DNA from: CALMEC01 sp964531025
Lineage (GTDB): Bacteria > Actinomycetota > Thermoleophilia > Miltoncostaeales > Miltoncostaeaceae
DNA: 64,000 nucleotides
Assembly (NCBI GenBank): GCA_964531025.1
Contig: CAZHDY010000004.1
Span: 73,018-137,017 of the forward strand
Direction: 5' to 3'
The position numbers were made by a program, and so were the translations under genes. Shown here in pieces: positions 8,506-17,077 of the stretch (position 1 is its first letter; the number at the start of each line of letters is the position of its first letter). The notes under the pieces were generated by a model. It was not told the DNA's origin. It worked only from the letters and a program-made list of their open reading frames with translations, and made no database searches.

Positions 8506-9633
8506 TCACCAGACGGTGTAGGCCCTGGGCGACCCGTCGGGCCCGGGAACGGTCAGTCTGCTCCCCGCCTTCACCTGGAAGAACGGTGTGGTCGTGAACC
8601 GGAGGTCTCCGTCCTGGGTCGGCACGATGATGAGCCCCTCGCGGCTCCCGCCGACGCCACGGCGACTGATCATCCAACCTCCCGACTCGACAAGGTGAAC
8701 CCTCGGGCCACAGCCCACCGTCCCGCCACCGGAGGCCGTGAAGGAGACGTAGCACGAATCCCCGGTCGCACGTTGCGTCGCGGAGACGAACCGTTCGCCC
8801 CTGATCCGGCCAAGAACCTGACTCCTGTCGAAATCCATCCCCCCGGTCACCGTCTTCGGGAGCGTCAACCGCTGTCCCTCGACCACGACGTCAACGGTGT
8901 TCGGAGTGGACGGCGTGACTCCCCTCGAGACGCTCGTCGCGGGTGCCAGTTCCTCCGCCGCGTTCATCCGCGCCTCAGCCACACAGGTCGTGACAACGGC
9001 CGGTGGGGCATCAACAGCGTCGCCCCACACAACCTTGGGACCTCCACCTCCCATCTGACGAGCGACGCAGCCCCGCATCGCGTTGACCGCCGCAGCTTCG
9101 CTCCTTTTCGCACGGCGATAGTCGCCGGATCCCGCGAAGTCCGCGGCAGCCGTCAACTCGTCACGGCAGTTCGCCTGTGCACGAAGCTCTGGATCGTCAA
9201 ACCCCGAGTTGCTCCCATAGGTGCGGGCATCCACCGGCGCCCCGTACTTCGCCATACAGCGTTCGACAGCGGATGTGAGCTCCGTCTCTCGAATGGCAAC
9301 CACTGTGGCGACAGAGATGCGACCGTCGTCGTCCACAATGGCGACGAGCGTCTCCGGTGGCTGGGGCGGAGGTGAGGGGTCTTCAAGGATCCGTGCAGGA
9401 TCATCCGCAGGACGTGGCCGTTCGGCGGTGCTTGACGATCGCAGGATCGAACCCGCGACGAGGGCGAACACAGCCCCGGCCACGGTCACGACGGCGGCTC
9501 CAACGACCCAGATCCGGCGCGGTCGTGGCGTCGATCGGGCAACAACCGCCCGCCAGTCGCCCGCCCATCCATCTCGTGGGACGTAGCGGTCCAGGGCCTC
9601 ACCGATCATCGGGTCTCGTGTCGTGTCATCCAT
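8506..9633 (-). CDS. Membrane-anchored protein coupled to an ECF sigma factor
   Basis: A 375-residue protein with a short cytosolic N-terminus, one transmembrane helix (RIWVVGAAVVTVAGAVFALV, about residues 43-62) and a large extracytoplasmic part containing four or more cysteines. Its ATG at 9633 overlaps the upstream sigma-factor stop by 8 nt, so the two are translationally coupled. Position and topology fit an anti-sigma factor or sigma-regulon sensor, but no HxxxCxxC zinc motif is seen. A GTG at 9642 is an alternative start. Function is therefore inferred from context. Confidence 0.65.
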   Translation of the reverse strand: MDDTTRDPMIGEALDRYVPRDGWAGDWRAVVARSTPRPRRIWVVGAAVVTVAGAVFALVAGSILRSSSTAERPRPADDPARILEDPSPPPQPPETLVAIVDDDGRISVATVVAIRETELTSAVERCMAKYGAPVDARTYGSNSGFDDPELRAQANCRDELTAAADFAGSGDYRRAKRSEAAAVNAMRGCVARQMGGGGPKVVWGDAVDAPPAVVTTCVAEARMNAAEELAPATSVSRGVTPSTPNTVDVVVEGQRLTLPKTVTGGMDFDRSQVLGRIRGERFVSATQRATGDSCYVSFTASGGGTVGCGPRVHLVESGGWMISRRGVGGSREGLIIVPTQDGDLRFTTTPFFQVKAGSRLTVPGPDGSPRAYTVW

Positions 9634-10168
9634 CTCGATCACCGTCGTTGTCGAGGGCCTCGCGAAGGGCGGCCTGCGCCTGGTGGAGGGTGGCGCCCAC
9701 GGTACCCGGCGCGATGTCCAGGAGCTCCGCGATCTGCGCGTTCGTCAGATCGCCGTAGTACTTCAGAAAGAGCACCGTCCGCTGCCGCTCTGGCAATCGT
9801 CGGACCCGTGCTCGCATGTCGGGGTCGATCTCGGGAGCCGCAGGAGCCGCGATACCCGGCTCATCGGGGAGTCGCAGCAGCCGCCGACGCGATCGCCGCC
9901 GGTGCTCGCGTCGCGTCTCGTTGATGAGAATCGACCAGACCCAGCTCTCCAGGGCCTGGGCATCACGCACGGAGTCGAGCCGCTGCAACGCGATCACGAA
10001 CGCGTCGTTGACGGCGTCCTCACCGGCCGCCCCATCCCCCAACCGGGCGGCGGCGAAGCGGGCCATCCGGGTGAACCGATCCGCGTAGACAGCACGGAGC
10101 GACGCCCGCAGATCGGGCTCGCTGGGAGCCATGGCCGGCTCATGGTCGTCTCGGGTCACTGACTCCAT
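9626..10168 (-). CDS. ECF-type RNA polymerase sigma factor
   Basis: A 180-residue sigma-70 family protein with only regions 2 and 4. Region 2 runs over YADRFTRMARFAAARLGD to ESWVWSILINETRREHRRR; region 4 is RLPERQRTVLFLKYYGDLTN followed by AEIAELL-type HTH residues (AQIAELLDIAPGTVGATLHQ). It recruits core RNA polymerase to a small stress regulon. The next gene downstream is a coupled single-pass membrane protein, the usual place for a regulator of the sigma factor. The start could be either ATG 10168 or the internal ATG at MAPSEP. Confidence 0.88.
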   Translation of the reverse strand: MESVTRDDHEPAMAPSEPDLRASLRAVYADRFTRMARFAAARLGDGAAGEDAVNDAFVIALQRLDSVRDAQALESWVWSILINETRREHRRRSRRRLLRLPDEPGIAAPAAPEIDPDMRARVRRLPERQRTVLFLKYYGDLTNAQIAELLDIAPGTVGATLHQAQAALREALDNDGDRDG

Positions 10169-10285
10169 CGACCATAGGATGCGCGAGAGGGCCGGGACTA
10201 TTTAGTGCTGGGGCAAACCCGGGTCGTCCCGAGGTCGGGCCTGGCCGACGAGCCGATACAGCCAAGGAGGTGCACCCACGTGCGT

Positions 10286-10669
10286 TCAGCGACGCACGAC
10301 TACCATGGTGCAGTTCGGGCCCGGCGCCTGCGCAAGGCGGGCATCCGACGTGACGAGTGGCGCGCCCATGACCTCGGCAAGCGCTACGTATGTGGCGTCA
10401 TAGGCCGTCACGTTTTCGCGCAGTTCCCAGATACGACCGAGAAGATCCGTGACACCGATACGCTCGACCCCCATATGTCCCCATGCCGTGATGGCCCGCG
10501 CGGCGAGGGCGACATCGATCTCATTTCGCTGGACCTGTCTCCGTAGCGAGTGCATGATCTCGGCATCGATGAGGTGAGGACAGACGAGCGTCTCCTGACT
10601 GAGCATGGCTCGCGCATCTCCGTCCTCCAACAGCGCGAGAACCGCCGCTGAAGCATCGACGACGATCAC
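10286..10669 (-). CDS. vapC: VapC-type PIN-domain toxin
   Basis: A 127-residue PIN-domain ribonuclease. The acidic metal-binding residues are in the expected places: D5 in IVVDASAAV, E38 in LIDAEIMHSL, D93 in VTAYDATYVALAE and D111 in LVTSDARLA. VapC toxins cleave tRNA or rRNA and are silenced by a cognate antitoxin. Here the ATG overlaps the end of an upstream ribbon-helix-helix antitoxin gene by 4 nt (ATGA), the standard toxin-antitoxin layout. Full length for the family. Confidence 0.92.
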   Translation of the reverse strand: MIVVDASAAVLALLEDGDARAMLSQETLVCPHLIDAEIMHSLRRQVQRNEIDVALAARAITAWGHMGVERIGVTDLLGRIWELRENVTAYDATYVALAEVMGAPLVTSDARLAQAPGPNCTMVVVRR

Positions 10670-10887
10670 CGCTCGGCTCGGCCCTCGTCGAGAGCCCGAA
10701 CGATCGAATCAGCTGTCACTCCGGCAGAGGGCAGACTGGCCAGGATCGCGGCGTTGTCGGCACGACGCGAGAGGGACGAGAGTTCGCGTGTCGCGAATGC
10801 CGAGACTGACATCCCTTCTCGTGCAGCCAACCGCTCGAGCCTCTCTGACACGTCGTCCGGGACATTTCGCAGATAGAGTGTCTTCAT
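10666..10887 (-). CDS. FitA-like ribbon-helix-helix antitoxin
   Basis: A 73-residue antitoxin. The N-terminus (KTLYLRNVPDDVSERLERLA then REGMSVSAFATREL) is an Arc/MetJ ribbon-helix-helix DNA-binding domain of the FitA type. The C-terminal part would wrap around the VapC active site. The ATG at 10887 is chosen because it starts the canonical beta-strand and lies just downstream of tandem palindromes, which the antitoxin probably binds to autoregulate the pair. Confidence 0.85.
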   Translation of the reverse strand: MKTLYLRNVPDDVSERLERLAAREGMSVSAFATRELSSLSRRADNAAILASLPSAGVTADSIVRALDEGRAER

Positions 10888-10895
10888 GTCGCATA

Positions 10896-10915
10896 ATGCT
10901 AGCATTGCGCTAGCG
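10896..10915. promoter_or_regulatory. Tandem palindromic operator of the VapBC pair
   Basis: Two perfect palindromes, ATGCTAGCAT (10896-10905) and CGCTAGCG (10908-10915), share a GCTAGC core. Their centres are 11 bp apart, about one helical turn, so two RHH dimers could bind side by side. They end 8 bp upstream of the antitoxin ATG. Confidence 0.65.
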
Positions 10916-10955
10916 TTTGTCGAGCAAGGGTCCTCGCGTTGAACAGTGACCCGCG

Positions 10956-13900
10956 CTAGAGCGACGCAGAATCCTCCACCAGCCGCAGGAACGCGCCCAG
11001 TCGCTCCAGCCCGCCGATGCTCGTGGGCATGCTGTCCAGAAGCGCGGGGCTGTGGACCACGAACGTCGCCCACTGCGCGCGCGAGATCGCCACGTTGAGA
11101 CGCTGACGGTCGAGCAGGAAGTCGATCCCCCGCGGCACGTCCTGCGCACTGGATGCCGTCATCGACATCACGGCGATGGGCGCTTCGCGCCCCTGGAAGC
11201 GGTCCACGGTCCCGACCTGCGTGTCGGTGAAGCCGGCCTCGTCCAGCCGGCGTCGAATCTCGGCGACCTGGGCGTTGTAGGGGGCGACCACGATGAGGTC
11301 GTCGGGGGCGACGGGACGAGGATCGGCGTCCGAATCGTCGGCCCACGTCGAATCCAGGGCGCAGCGCACGATGTCGACGACCGTCGCAGCCTCTTCCTCC
11401 GAGACGACGCTGTTGCCCGCGTGGTCGACGACGAACGGGTGCAGCCCCGGCTTGATGCCCACCAGCGACCGGACGTCGGTGACGTCCTGTTTCGCGAACA
11501 GGCGCCCGTCATACGCCAGGTCGGACACATGCCGGGTGAGGTGGCTGTGCATCCGCCACGAACGGCTGAGGAAGTAGCCGAGATCGGGCGGCATCGTGTG
11601 ATGGCCCTGAACGAGCCACTCGAGCGCCGAGGTCCCGACGGGCTCGGGATGGCTCCCCTTGCTCACCTGCGGCAGCTGCTGGGGATCGCCGAGAAGGAGC
11701 AGCCGGGAGGCCGCACGCGAGGCCGCGATCGTGTGGGCCAACGAGAACTGACCGGCCTCGTCGATGACAAGAAGATCGAGCCCTCGTACCTTGGGGCTCG
11801 CAAAGGTCCAGGCGGTACCGCCGAGGACCCGGCCACCATCCTCGGCCACGAACGGGGCCGGGTCGTCGATCGATGTCCAGGCCGTATCGGCGGCGGCGTC
11901 CTTCGGCTTCTTCCCTACGCGGTCAGGTGAGACGCCGGCCTTGACGACCGAATCGAGGAAGTTCTCGGCGACCGAGTGGGACTGTCCGACGACGCCGACC
12001 TTCCATCCGCGCTCCACAAGCCGGGCGACGGCACGCGAGCCGACGTGCGTCTTCCCCGTTCCCGGTGGTCCCTGCACCGCGACGTACGAATCGTCGAGGG
12101 CCTCCAGGGCCTCAACCAGAATCGTCTCATCGACATTTTCGACGGACGACGCATCGAAGACACCGTCCTTCAGACGTGACGGCCGACGGGCCAGGATGTC
12201 GCAGGCCGCGTCACGCGGAAGAACCCGGGGCATCGCGACGCGAACCTGTTCGGCCAACTCGCCGACCGCATCCTCCAGCGGTTTCGTCCCGAAGTAGCTG
12301 TACTCGAACACTGCCATCGGACATTGCGGGAATGCCTCCCATCCGGTGGCCGTCTTCTCCTCGACGTCCACCAACGATCGGCCGTCGTCCCGCAGGGAGA
12401 TGGCGGTGATGACGGCGTTGTGGCCGATGACCCTCAGCTCTCCCGGGCCCCGCTCGATGAAGGGCGGGACATCCTCGTAGATGCACTTGCACTTGACGCC
12501 CGGTTTCAGATTCGTTCCGACGTCGAGCTCACCGACGAACCGGATGGTGCGTGTGAATGTGCGCGCCCGCGGCGTGGCCTTCGCCCAGTCCTCCACGACC
12601 TCCACCGGCTCCGCCGCGACGAGGGTCCCCCGCGAGCCCAGCCACTCGTCCACCGGGGATACGCAGCGGTCGAAGTACTCCCACCACATCGGCTTGTCCT
12701 CGCGCCGGTAGAAACCGAGTGCGGCCGCCAGCAGCGCAACCCCCTGTTCCTCCGCCGACCGTTCGCCGCGTTCCTCGGGGATGCCGACGAGCAGATCGTC
12801 GGCGACGCCCTGGAGCTCGCTCAGCTTCGACGGGTTGTCCGTCTCGTCCGATCCGGTGACGGCGTCGGTCGGGGTCGTATCGAACGCCCGCTCCAACTCC
12901 ACATCCACCTGTGACAGCAGCCAGTCGCGCAGACGCCACGTCGATACACAGTCGTACCGGTTGTAGTCACCGATATCGTCGAGAAGACGCGCGGCGTCCG
13001 CATCGTCTCCCGCCTCGCGCGCCGCGCAGAAGCGGTGGTACTGGACCACGGAGTCGAGCCCGTCCGTCACGCCCTCCGCCGACCTCAGCTCGTCTCCCAT
13101 GTAGAGGGGCTCGAGCTTCTTGATGCTGTACGACGGCTGGGCCACCCGGATCGACTGGCGCACGGTCGCGTAGAGGTCGACGAACACGCCCGCGCGCAGG
13201 AGGTCGTCCAGCTGATCCTCGCCGAGGCCGTGCCGCACCGTGAGGCGCTTCAGCGCCGACGTCTCGTACGGTGCGTAGTGATAGATGTGCAGGCCGGGAT
13301 GAGCGACGCGGCGCTCGTCCACGTAGTCGAGGAACCTCCGCAGCGCCTCCTTCTCCTCCGCGCGATCGTGCGCCCAGAAGGGGATGAACCGGCCATCCGG
13401 CGCGTCGAGGTCGACGATGCCGAACAGGTACTCGAGACCGTCGGCCACGCCGTCGGGAGTCGCCCAGAGCGGGTCGCCCTCGAAGTCGAAGAACACGTCA
13501 CCGGGATCGGGGGCTGGAAGAGCCCGGATGGTGGCCGGGTCGAACACCTCGTGCGGAATCGTTCCGTCACCTGCGCGGCGTCCTCTGTCCTGGATCTCGG
13601 CCTGTGCCTGCAGGCGGGACCACATGCGCAGCGATACTCCCGGAACCGGCTCCGACGCGGCCGCGAGCTCGGGGAGCGTGACGATGCCGGCCTGTCGCAG
13701 GAGCAGCCGATGGGGACGACCGAGACCGGCCACCTGCAGCACATCGTCATGTTCGGCGATCGCGACCTCACAGTGCGCGCACGCGCCGCAGATCGAATGA
13801 CGCTCATCACCCCACGCCACGGCGGTTCCCCCGTCGAGGTGGTCGTTGAGAGCCCTCTCCAACGCGCTGCGACGGCGCCGGTAGACGGGGATGACGTCGT

Positions 13901-14483
13901 CGAGCATCTGCGTGTGGACAGACCGGTCGCCCAATCGCAGGTACCCGTGGCGTGTGCGTGGGACCCCGATCGTGTCCAGGCCGTCGGCGTATGCGGCGAT
14001 CTGAAGAAGGGCCTCGACGCGCGCGCTGCGAGCGAGCTTCACATCCCACACCGCGTACGCGTCGCCCTCGAGGACGATGAAGTCGGCGAAGCCACCGAAC
14101 GAGCCGTCGAAGAATGCCGCCTGCCCCACCACATTCGGCGCATCCGCTTCGGTCAGAAGGCTCCGAGTCGCCTCCGCGGCCTCGGAGAGCCCGGCGCGGG
14201 TGTACGGCGTGGGACGCGCCACGGTGACGAGCTGTCGCCCCTCCTCCGTGAGACGCCTGGCCTCCCGTGCTTCGTGGTCGTCACCGAGCCGCGCGATGGT
14301 CTCGGCGAGCGGGTCCTCGTCGACCTCCACCGGGGGTGCCCAACCCAGCCGGATGTCGATCGACCGTAGCCAGCCGTATGCACATCCCGCCGATGCGACG
14401 AGGTCGCTCGGGCTGAGGACGAAGCGGCCGCCCTCCTCGATCAGCGCGATGACGTCACCCCACCCGCAACGGATCCGAGGCAA
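10956..14483 (-). CDS. TM0106-type RecB-like nuclease fused to UPF1-like helicase
   Basis: A 1175-residue fusion. The N-terminal third has RecB/RNase-H-like nuclease elements: VEALLQIAAYADGL (nuclease motif), Cys residues of an iron-sulfur or zinc type (CGACAHCEVA) and DVFFDFEGDPLWA (acidic catalytic strand). The C-terminal ~500 residues are a superfamily-1 UPF1-like helicase: Walker A VQGPPGTGKTHVG, Walker B LLVIDEAGQFS, then VGTVDRFQGREAPI and LLDRQRLNVAISRAQ. The family is described as TM0106-like putative nuclease, likely in DNA or RNA repair or degradation. It appears to be a single-gene unit. Confidence 0.87.
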   Translation of the reverse strand: MPRIRCGWGDVIALIEEGGRFVLSPSDLVASAGCAYGWLRSIDIRLGWAPPVEVDEDPLAETIARLGDDHEAREARRLTEEGRQLVTVARPTPYTRAGLSEAAEATRSLLTEADAPNVVGQAAFFDGSFGGFADFIVLEGDAYAVWDVKLARSARVEALLQIAAYADGLDTIGVPRTRHGYLRLGDRSVHTQMLDDVIPVYRRRRSALERALNDHLDGGTAVAWGDERHSICGACAHCEVAIAEHDDVLQVAGLGRPHRLLLRQAGIVTLPELAAASEPVPGVSLRMWSRLQAQAEIQDRGRRAGDGTIPHEVFDPATIRALPAPDPGDVFFDFEGDPLWATPDGVADGLEYLFGIVDLDAPDGRFIPFWAHDRAEEKEALRRFLDYVDERRVAHPGLHIYHYAPYETSALKRLTVRHGLGEDQLDDLLRAGVFVDLYATVRQSIRVAQPSYSIKKLEPLYMGDELRSAEGVTDGLDSVVQYHRFCAAREAGDDADAARLLDDIGDYNRYDCVSTWRLRDWLLSQVDVELERAFDTTPTDAVTGSDETDNPSKLSELQGVADDLLVGIPEERGERSAEEQGVALLAAALGFYRREDKPMWWEYFDRCVSPVDEWLGSRGTLVAAEPVEVVEDWAKATPRARTFTRTIRFVGELDVGTNLKPGVKCKCIYEDVPPFIERGPGELRVIGHNAVITAISLRDDGRSLVDVEEKTATGWEAFPQCPMAVFEYSYFGTKPLEDAVGELAEQVRVAMPRVLPRDAACDILARRPSRLKDGVFDASSVENVDETILVEALEALDDSYVAVQGPPGTGKTHVGSRAVARLVERGWKVGVVGQSHSVAENFLDSVVKAGVSPDRVGKKPKDAAADTAWTSIDDPAPFVAEDGGRVLGGTAWTFASPKVRGLDLLVIDEAGQFSLAHTIAASRAASRLLLLGDPQQLPQVSKGSHPEPVGTSALEWLVQGHHTMPPDLGYFLSRSWRMHSHLTRHVSDLAYDGRLFAKQDVTDVRSLVGIKPGLHPFVVDHAGNSVVSEEEAATVVDIVRCALDSTWADDSDADPRPVAPDDLIVVAPYNAQVAEIRRRLDEAGFTDTQVGTVDRFQGREAPIAVMSMTASSAQDVPRGIDFLLDRQRLNVAISRAQWATFVVHSPALLDSMPTSIGGLERLGAFLRLVEDSASL

Positions 14484-14589
14484 CGCTCACCGTGCGAGCA
14501 GCGGAAGGCAACAGCGGGAGGCGGGACCCTGAGCATGTCGACGATGGTACCCGCGTGAAGCGACGGCACCGAAAACACCGACCAGCAGC

Positions 14590-14605
14590 GGCTTCCTCGG
14601 AAGCC
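14590..14605 (-). terminator. Short hairpin after the DUF3817 gene
   Basis: GGCTTCC and GGAAGCC pair around a 2-nt loop (effectively a 6-bp stem with a tetraloop), 12 nt downstream of the DUF3817 stop. It lacks a clear U-tract, so the call is modest. Confidence 0.35.
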
Positions 14606-14617
14606 ACGGACCCTCGG

Positions 14618-14968
14618 CTACGAGGTAGCGGGGTTCTCCTCGGCCGCCTGGGCGCGCGATCCGTCCAGCCAGCCGCGCTTCGCCCAGACGCGCTCGACGA
14701 CGATGGTCACGAGTGGGGGCACCGCGGCGGCCAGGGCGATGATGGTGGCGCCACCGTCCCAGCGGAGCTTCTTCGCCGCGAGGAACGTGACGGCGATGTA
14801 GAGCAGGAACGCCCCACCGTGAATGGGACCGAAGATCTTGACACCGGCTTCCGTGGTGTCGGTGACGTACTTCAGGAACATGCCGGTGAGGAGCCCCAAC
14901 CAGGTGAGTGCCTCGAACACCGCCACCACCGCGAAAAGCCGACCAACGCCTGACGTCCTTGCTGCCAC
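14618..14968 (-). CDS. DUF3817 small integral membrane protein
   Basis: A 116-residue membrane protein of the DUF3817 family, widespread in actinobacteria and of unknown function. Three transmembrane helices can be seen: FAVVAVFEALTWLGLLTGMF, GGAFLLYIAVTFLAA and ATIIALAAAVPPLVTIVVE. The family-typical sequence KIFGPIHGG lies between helices 1 and 2. It stands 36 nt downstream of the ASCH/winged-helix gene and may be cotranscribed with it. Confidence 0.85.
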   Translation of the reverse strand: MAARTSGVGRLFAVVAVFEALTWLGLLTGMFLKYVTDTTEAGVKIFGPIHGGAFLLYIAVTFLAAKKLRWDGGATIIALAAAVPPLVTIVVERVWAKRGWLDGSRAQAAEENPATS

Positions 14969-15004
14969 GGTTCCCTTTCGTCGTCGTCGACCCTTCGGAT
15001 CGAC

Positions 15005-15601
15005 TCATGCCCCATCGTTCTCGGCGACCACCCTCGCCCCGGTGGCGACATAGGCCTTTCCGCGCCGAGACAACTCGTAGCCCGTCGGAAGACTCGTGGT
15101 GAGACCGAGTTCCTTCAAGTGGCGAATACGCCTCTTGAGGGAGTCCTTCGTCATGGAGAGCTCCGCGGCGAGTTCGCCCGACACCACCCCGGGACGGCGC
15201 GCGATGGCCGCGAGGACCGGCCGGGTCCACGGCGTACGGCGATCCAACGAAGCGAGCCGGGCATCGATCCGGGCGATCTCGTCGGCAGCCAGCGCGTCGT
15301 CGTCGGCCAGCCGGTGTCGCTCGTCGGGACCTGCCCACGACAGCCCGATGCGATAGACCGGATCGCCGCGAGCGCCGCGGAACGTGGCGATGAGGGCGGT
15401 ACGGTCGGGGTACCCCGCCGCCCGCGCGTCCTCGTCGGTGAGGGACGTACCGGTGACGTCATCCACCGAGTCGACGCGAATGACCCCGGCGACGGAGCGG
15501 AAGATGGATCCGGGCGAGACCCGCGACCGCGCCCACCTCCGGTAGGCGACGGTAACGTCACCGCGAGCAACGGCCTGCGCGATGGAGACCGTCAGGAGCA
15601 C
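15005..15601 (-). CDS. ASCH-like domain fused to winged-helix DNA-binding domain
   Basis: A 198-residue protein. The first ~110 residues look like an ASCH/PUA-type RNA-binding fold (RGDVTVAYRRWARSRVSPGS, then VIRVDSVDDVT and a Trp near 110). The rest is a winged helix (GVVSGELAAELSMTKDSLKR, HLKELGLTTSLPTGYELSR). The start is taken as GTG 15601 (LLTVSIAQAVARGD follows) because upstream sequence in this frame overlaps the RDD gene antisense-like. Role unknown; the combination suggests a ligand- or RNA-sensing regulator. Confidence 0.68.
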   Translation of the reverse strand: MLLTVSIAQAVARGDVTVAYRRWARSRVSPGSIFRSVAGVIRVDSVDDVTGTSLTDEDARAAGYPDRTALIATFRGARGDPVYRIGLSWAGPDERHRLADDDALAADEIARIDARLASLDRRTPWTRPVLAAIARRPGVVSGELAAELSMTKDSLKRRIRHLKELGLTTSLPTGYELSRRGKAYVATGARVVAENDGA

Positions 15602-15641
15602 GAGACGAGACGCCCCCGCAATCGGAGGGCGCCGATCACGA

Positions 15642-16094
15642 TCACAATGGAGGGTCGATCCGGGCCACGACAGTGCCCGACATTTTGTCCTGCCAGGTCT
15701 GACGGCCGCGGTCCCACAGCATCCACGCGCACCCCAGACCGGCGGGAACGATCGCCAGGATTCGTCCGACCCATCGCAAAAGGGCGCGGGGGTAGCCGAT
15801 GCTGTCGCGTCCGCCGAGGTCGACGACGTGCAGCCCCATCCACCGTTTGCCCAGTGTCTGCCCACCCGGACGCCCCTCGAAGTAGGTGAAGTACGCGGCC
15901 GACGCCGCGAGACCGGCGATCTGCGAGGCCAGGTCACCGGCGACCGCCCAGGCGATCACGTTCACCACGAACACCAGCACACAGTCCGCGAGGAACGCCA
16001 CGGCCCTCCGTGAGAACTCGTCGATGCGGGAGGTGGGCACCGGGGTCGGGACCGCTTCCTCCTCGGGCACGGGTTTCGCGGGGCGATCGTCCAT
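15642..16094 (-). CDS. RDD-family membrane protein
   Basis: A 150-residue RDD-domain membrane protein. The hallmark residues are present: SRRAVAFLADCVLVFVVNV (R...D in helix 1) and GRPGGQTLGKRWMGLHVVD between helices 2 and 3. RDD proteins are small membrane proteins, some linked to ion exchange, most uncharacterised. The N-terminal ~20 residues are Pro/Glu-rich and cytosolic. It lies 40 nt upstream of the ASCH gene on the same strand. Confidence 0.85.
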   Translation of the reverse strand: MDDRPAKPVPEEEAVPTPVPTSRIDEFSRRAVAFLADCVLVFVVNVIAWAVAGDLASQIAGLAASAAYFTYFEGRPGGQTLGKRWMGLHVVDLGGRDSIGYPRALLRWVGRILAIVPAGLGCAWMLWDRGRQTWQDKMSGTVVARIDPPL

Positions 16095-16343
16095 GGGTGG
16101 AGTGAGTTCGCTCCCCGTGTCCGGCTCCCTCTCGCCCGGCCGCCCCTCCCACGTGAGATCGTCCTCGAACTCAAGGAACGGTTCGGGCTCCTGCTGGTGG
16201 GGCGATGTGCTCAGACGAGACCTCCGGGGGTCGACGGACGTGGCGCGGGGGACGGACCCACGCGTCCCATTCCGAGTCGCCTAAGGGTACTCCCACATGC
16301 GCCCGGCGTCCCACCATCCGGCGCTTCTGGCAACCTTCCCTGC

Positions 16344-16802
16344 GTGCGCGTCTCCGCCAAAGCCGACTACGCCGTTCGCGCCATGGTCCAACTGGTCGGT
16401 ACGGACCCGACCTCGCCACGCAAGGGCGACGTCGTCGCGACGGCGCAGGGGATCCCCCTGAAGTTCCTGGAGAACATCCTCGCGGACCTCCGCCACGCCG
16501 GGCTCGTCGGCAGCCGACGGGGGCAGGAGGGCGGCTACTGGCTGGCACGGCCGGCCAACGAGATCTCGGTGGCCGACGTCATCCGCGCGGTGGAAGGACC
16601 ACTGGCGTCCGTGCGCGGGGAGCCGCCCGAGGTGACCACCTACTCGGGACCGGCCGAGCCTCTCCAGCGGGTCTGGATCGCGCTCCGCACCAGCCTGCGG
16701 CGGGTGGTCGAGGTCGTGACGATCGCCGATATCGCCGCGGACAAGTTGCCGGCGGGGATCCGGAAGCTGGCCGACGAGCCGGAGTCCTGGACGACCCGCT
16801 GA
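16344..16802 (+). CDS. Rrf2-family transcriptional regulator
   Basis: A 152-residue winged-helix regulator. The family opening VRVSAKADYAVRAMVQLV and the recognition region GIPLKFLENILADLRHAGLV with RGQEGGYWLARP are clear. No cysteine is present, so it cannot carry the iron-sulfur cluster of IscR or NsrR. It is closer to the cysteine-metabolism repressor CymR type, which is interesting given the sulfate-uptake operon 2-5 kb away (inference). Start is GTG 16344. The downstream neighbour PhoA is separated by a 275-bp gap. Confidence 0.85.
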   Translation: MRVSAKADYAVRAMVQLVGTDPTSPRKGDVVATAQGIPLKFLENILADLRHAGLVGSRRGQEGGYWLARPANEISVADVIRAVEGPLASVRGEPPEVTTYSGPAEPLQRVWIALRTSLRRVVEVVTIADIAADKLPAGIRKLADEPESWTTR

Positions 16803-16874
16803 CCGCCATCGTCTGAGGTTCATCGCGGTTCGTCGCGCCGGAAGCTGATGACACGTGTCGGCAGGCGCGTTCCG

Positions 16875-16909
16875 ACGGGGTGGATGGCGCCTGGCACCGG
16901 CCACCCCGT
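16875..16909. other. Intergenic inverted repeat between Rrf2 and PhoA genes
   Basis: ACGGGGTGG (16875-16883) pairs perfectly with CCACCCCGT (16901-16909) across a 17-nt spacer that contains the GGCGCCTGGCACCGG motif. No U-tract follows. It could be a weak terminator for the Rrf2 gene or a protein site. The rest of the 16803-17077 gap holds a TTGACA box at 17029-17034 and the AGGAGG of PhoA. Confidence 0.35.
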
Positions 16910-17077
16910 TGACACCACGGGAACGCTTCGCATCTGGGAGTCATTCCTACATCTGCAGGCCATTTTCAAGCCACGACACAGGATCGAAACCCACCCGTGA
17001 CACGAACGACCACCACGGCGGTGGGCGTTTGACAAAGGGTCCGAGGCACAGCAACTCACCCCTCAGAGGAGGATGCC

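Noticed and set aside
13035..14369. A 444-codon plus-strand frame antisense to the nuclease-helicase
   Set aside because: High-GC shadow of a gene with clear helicase motifs.
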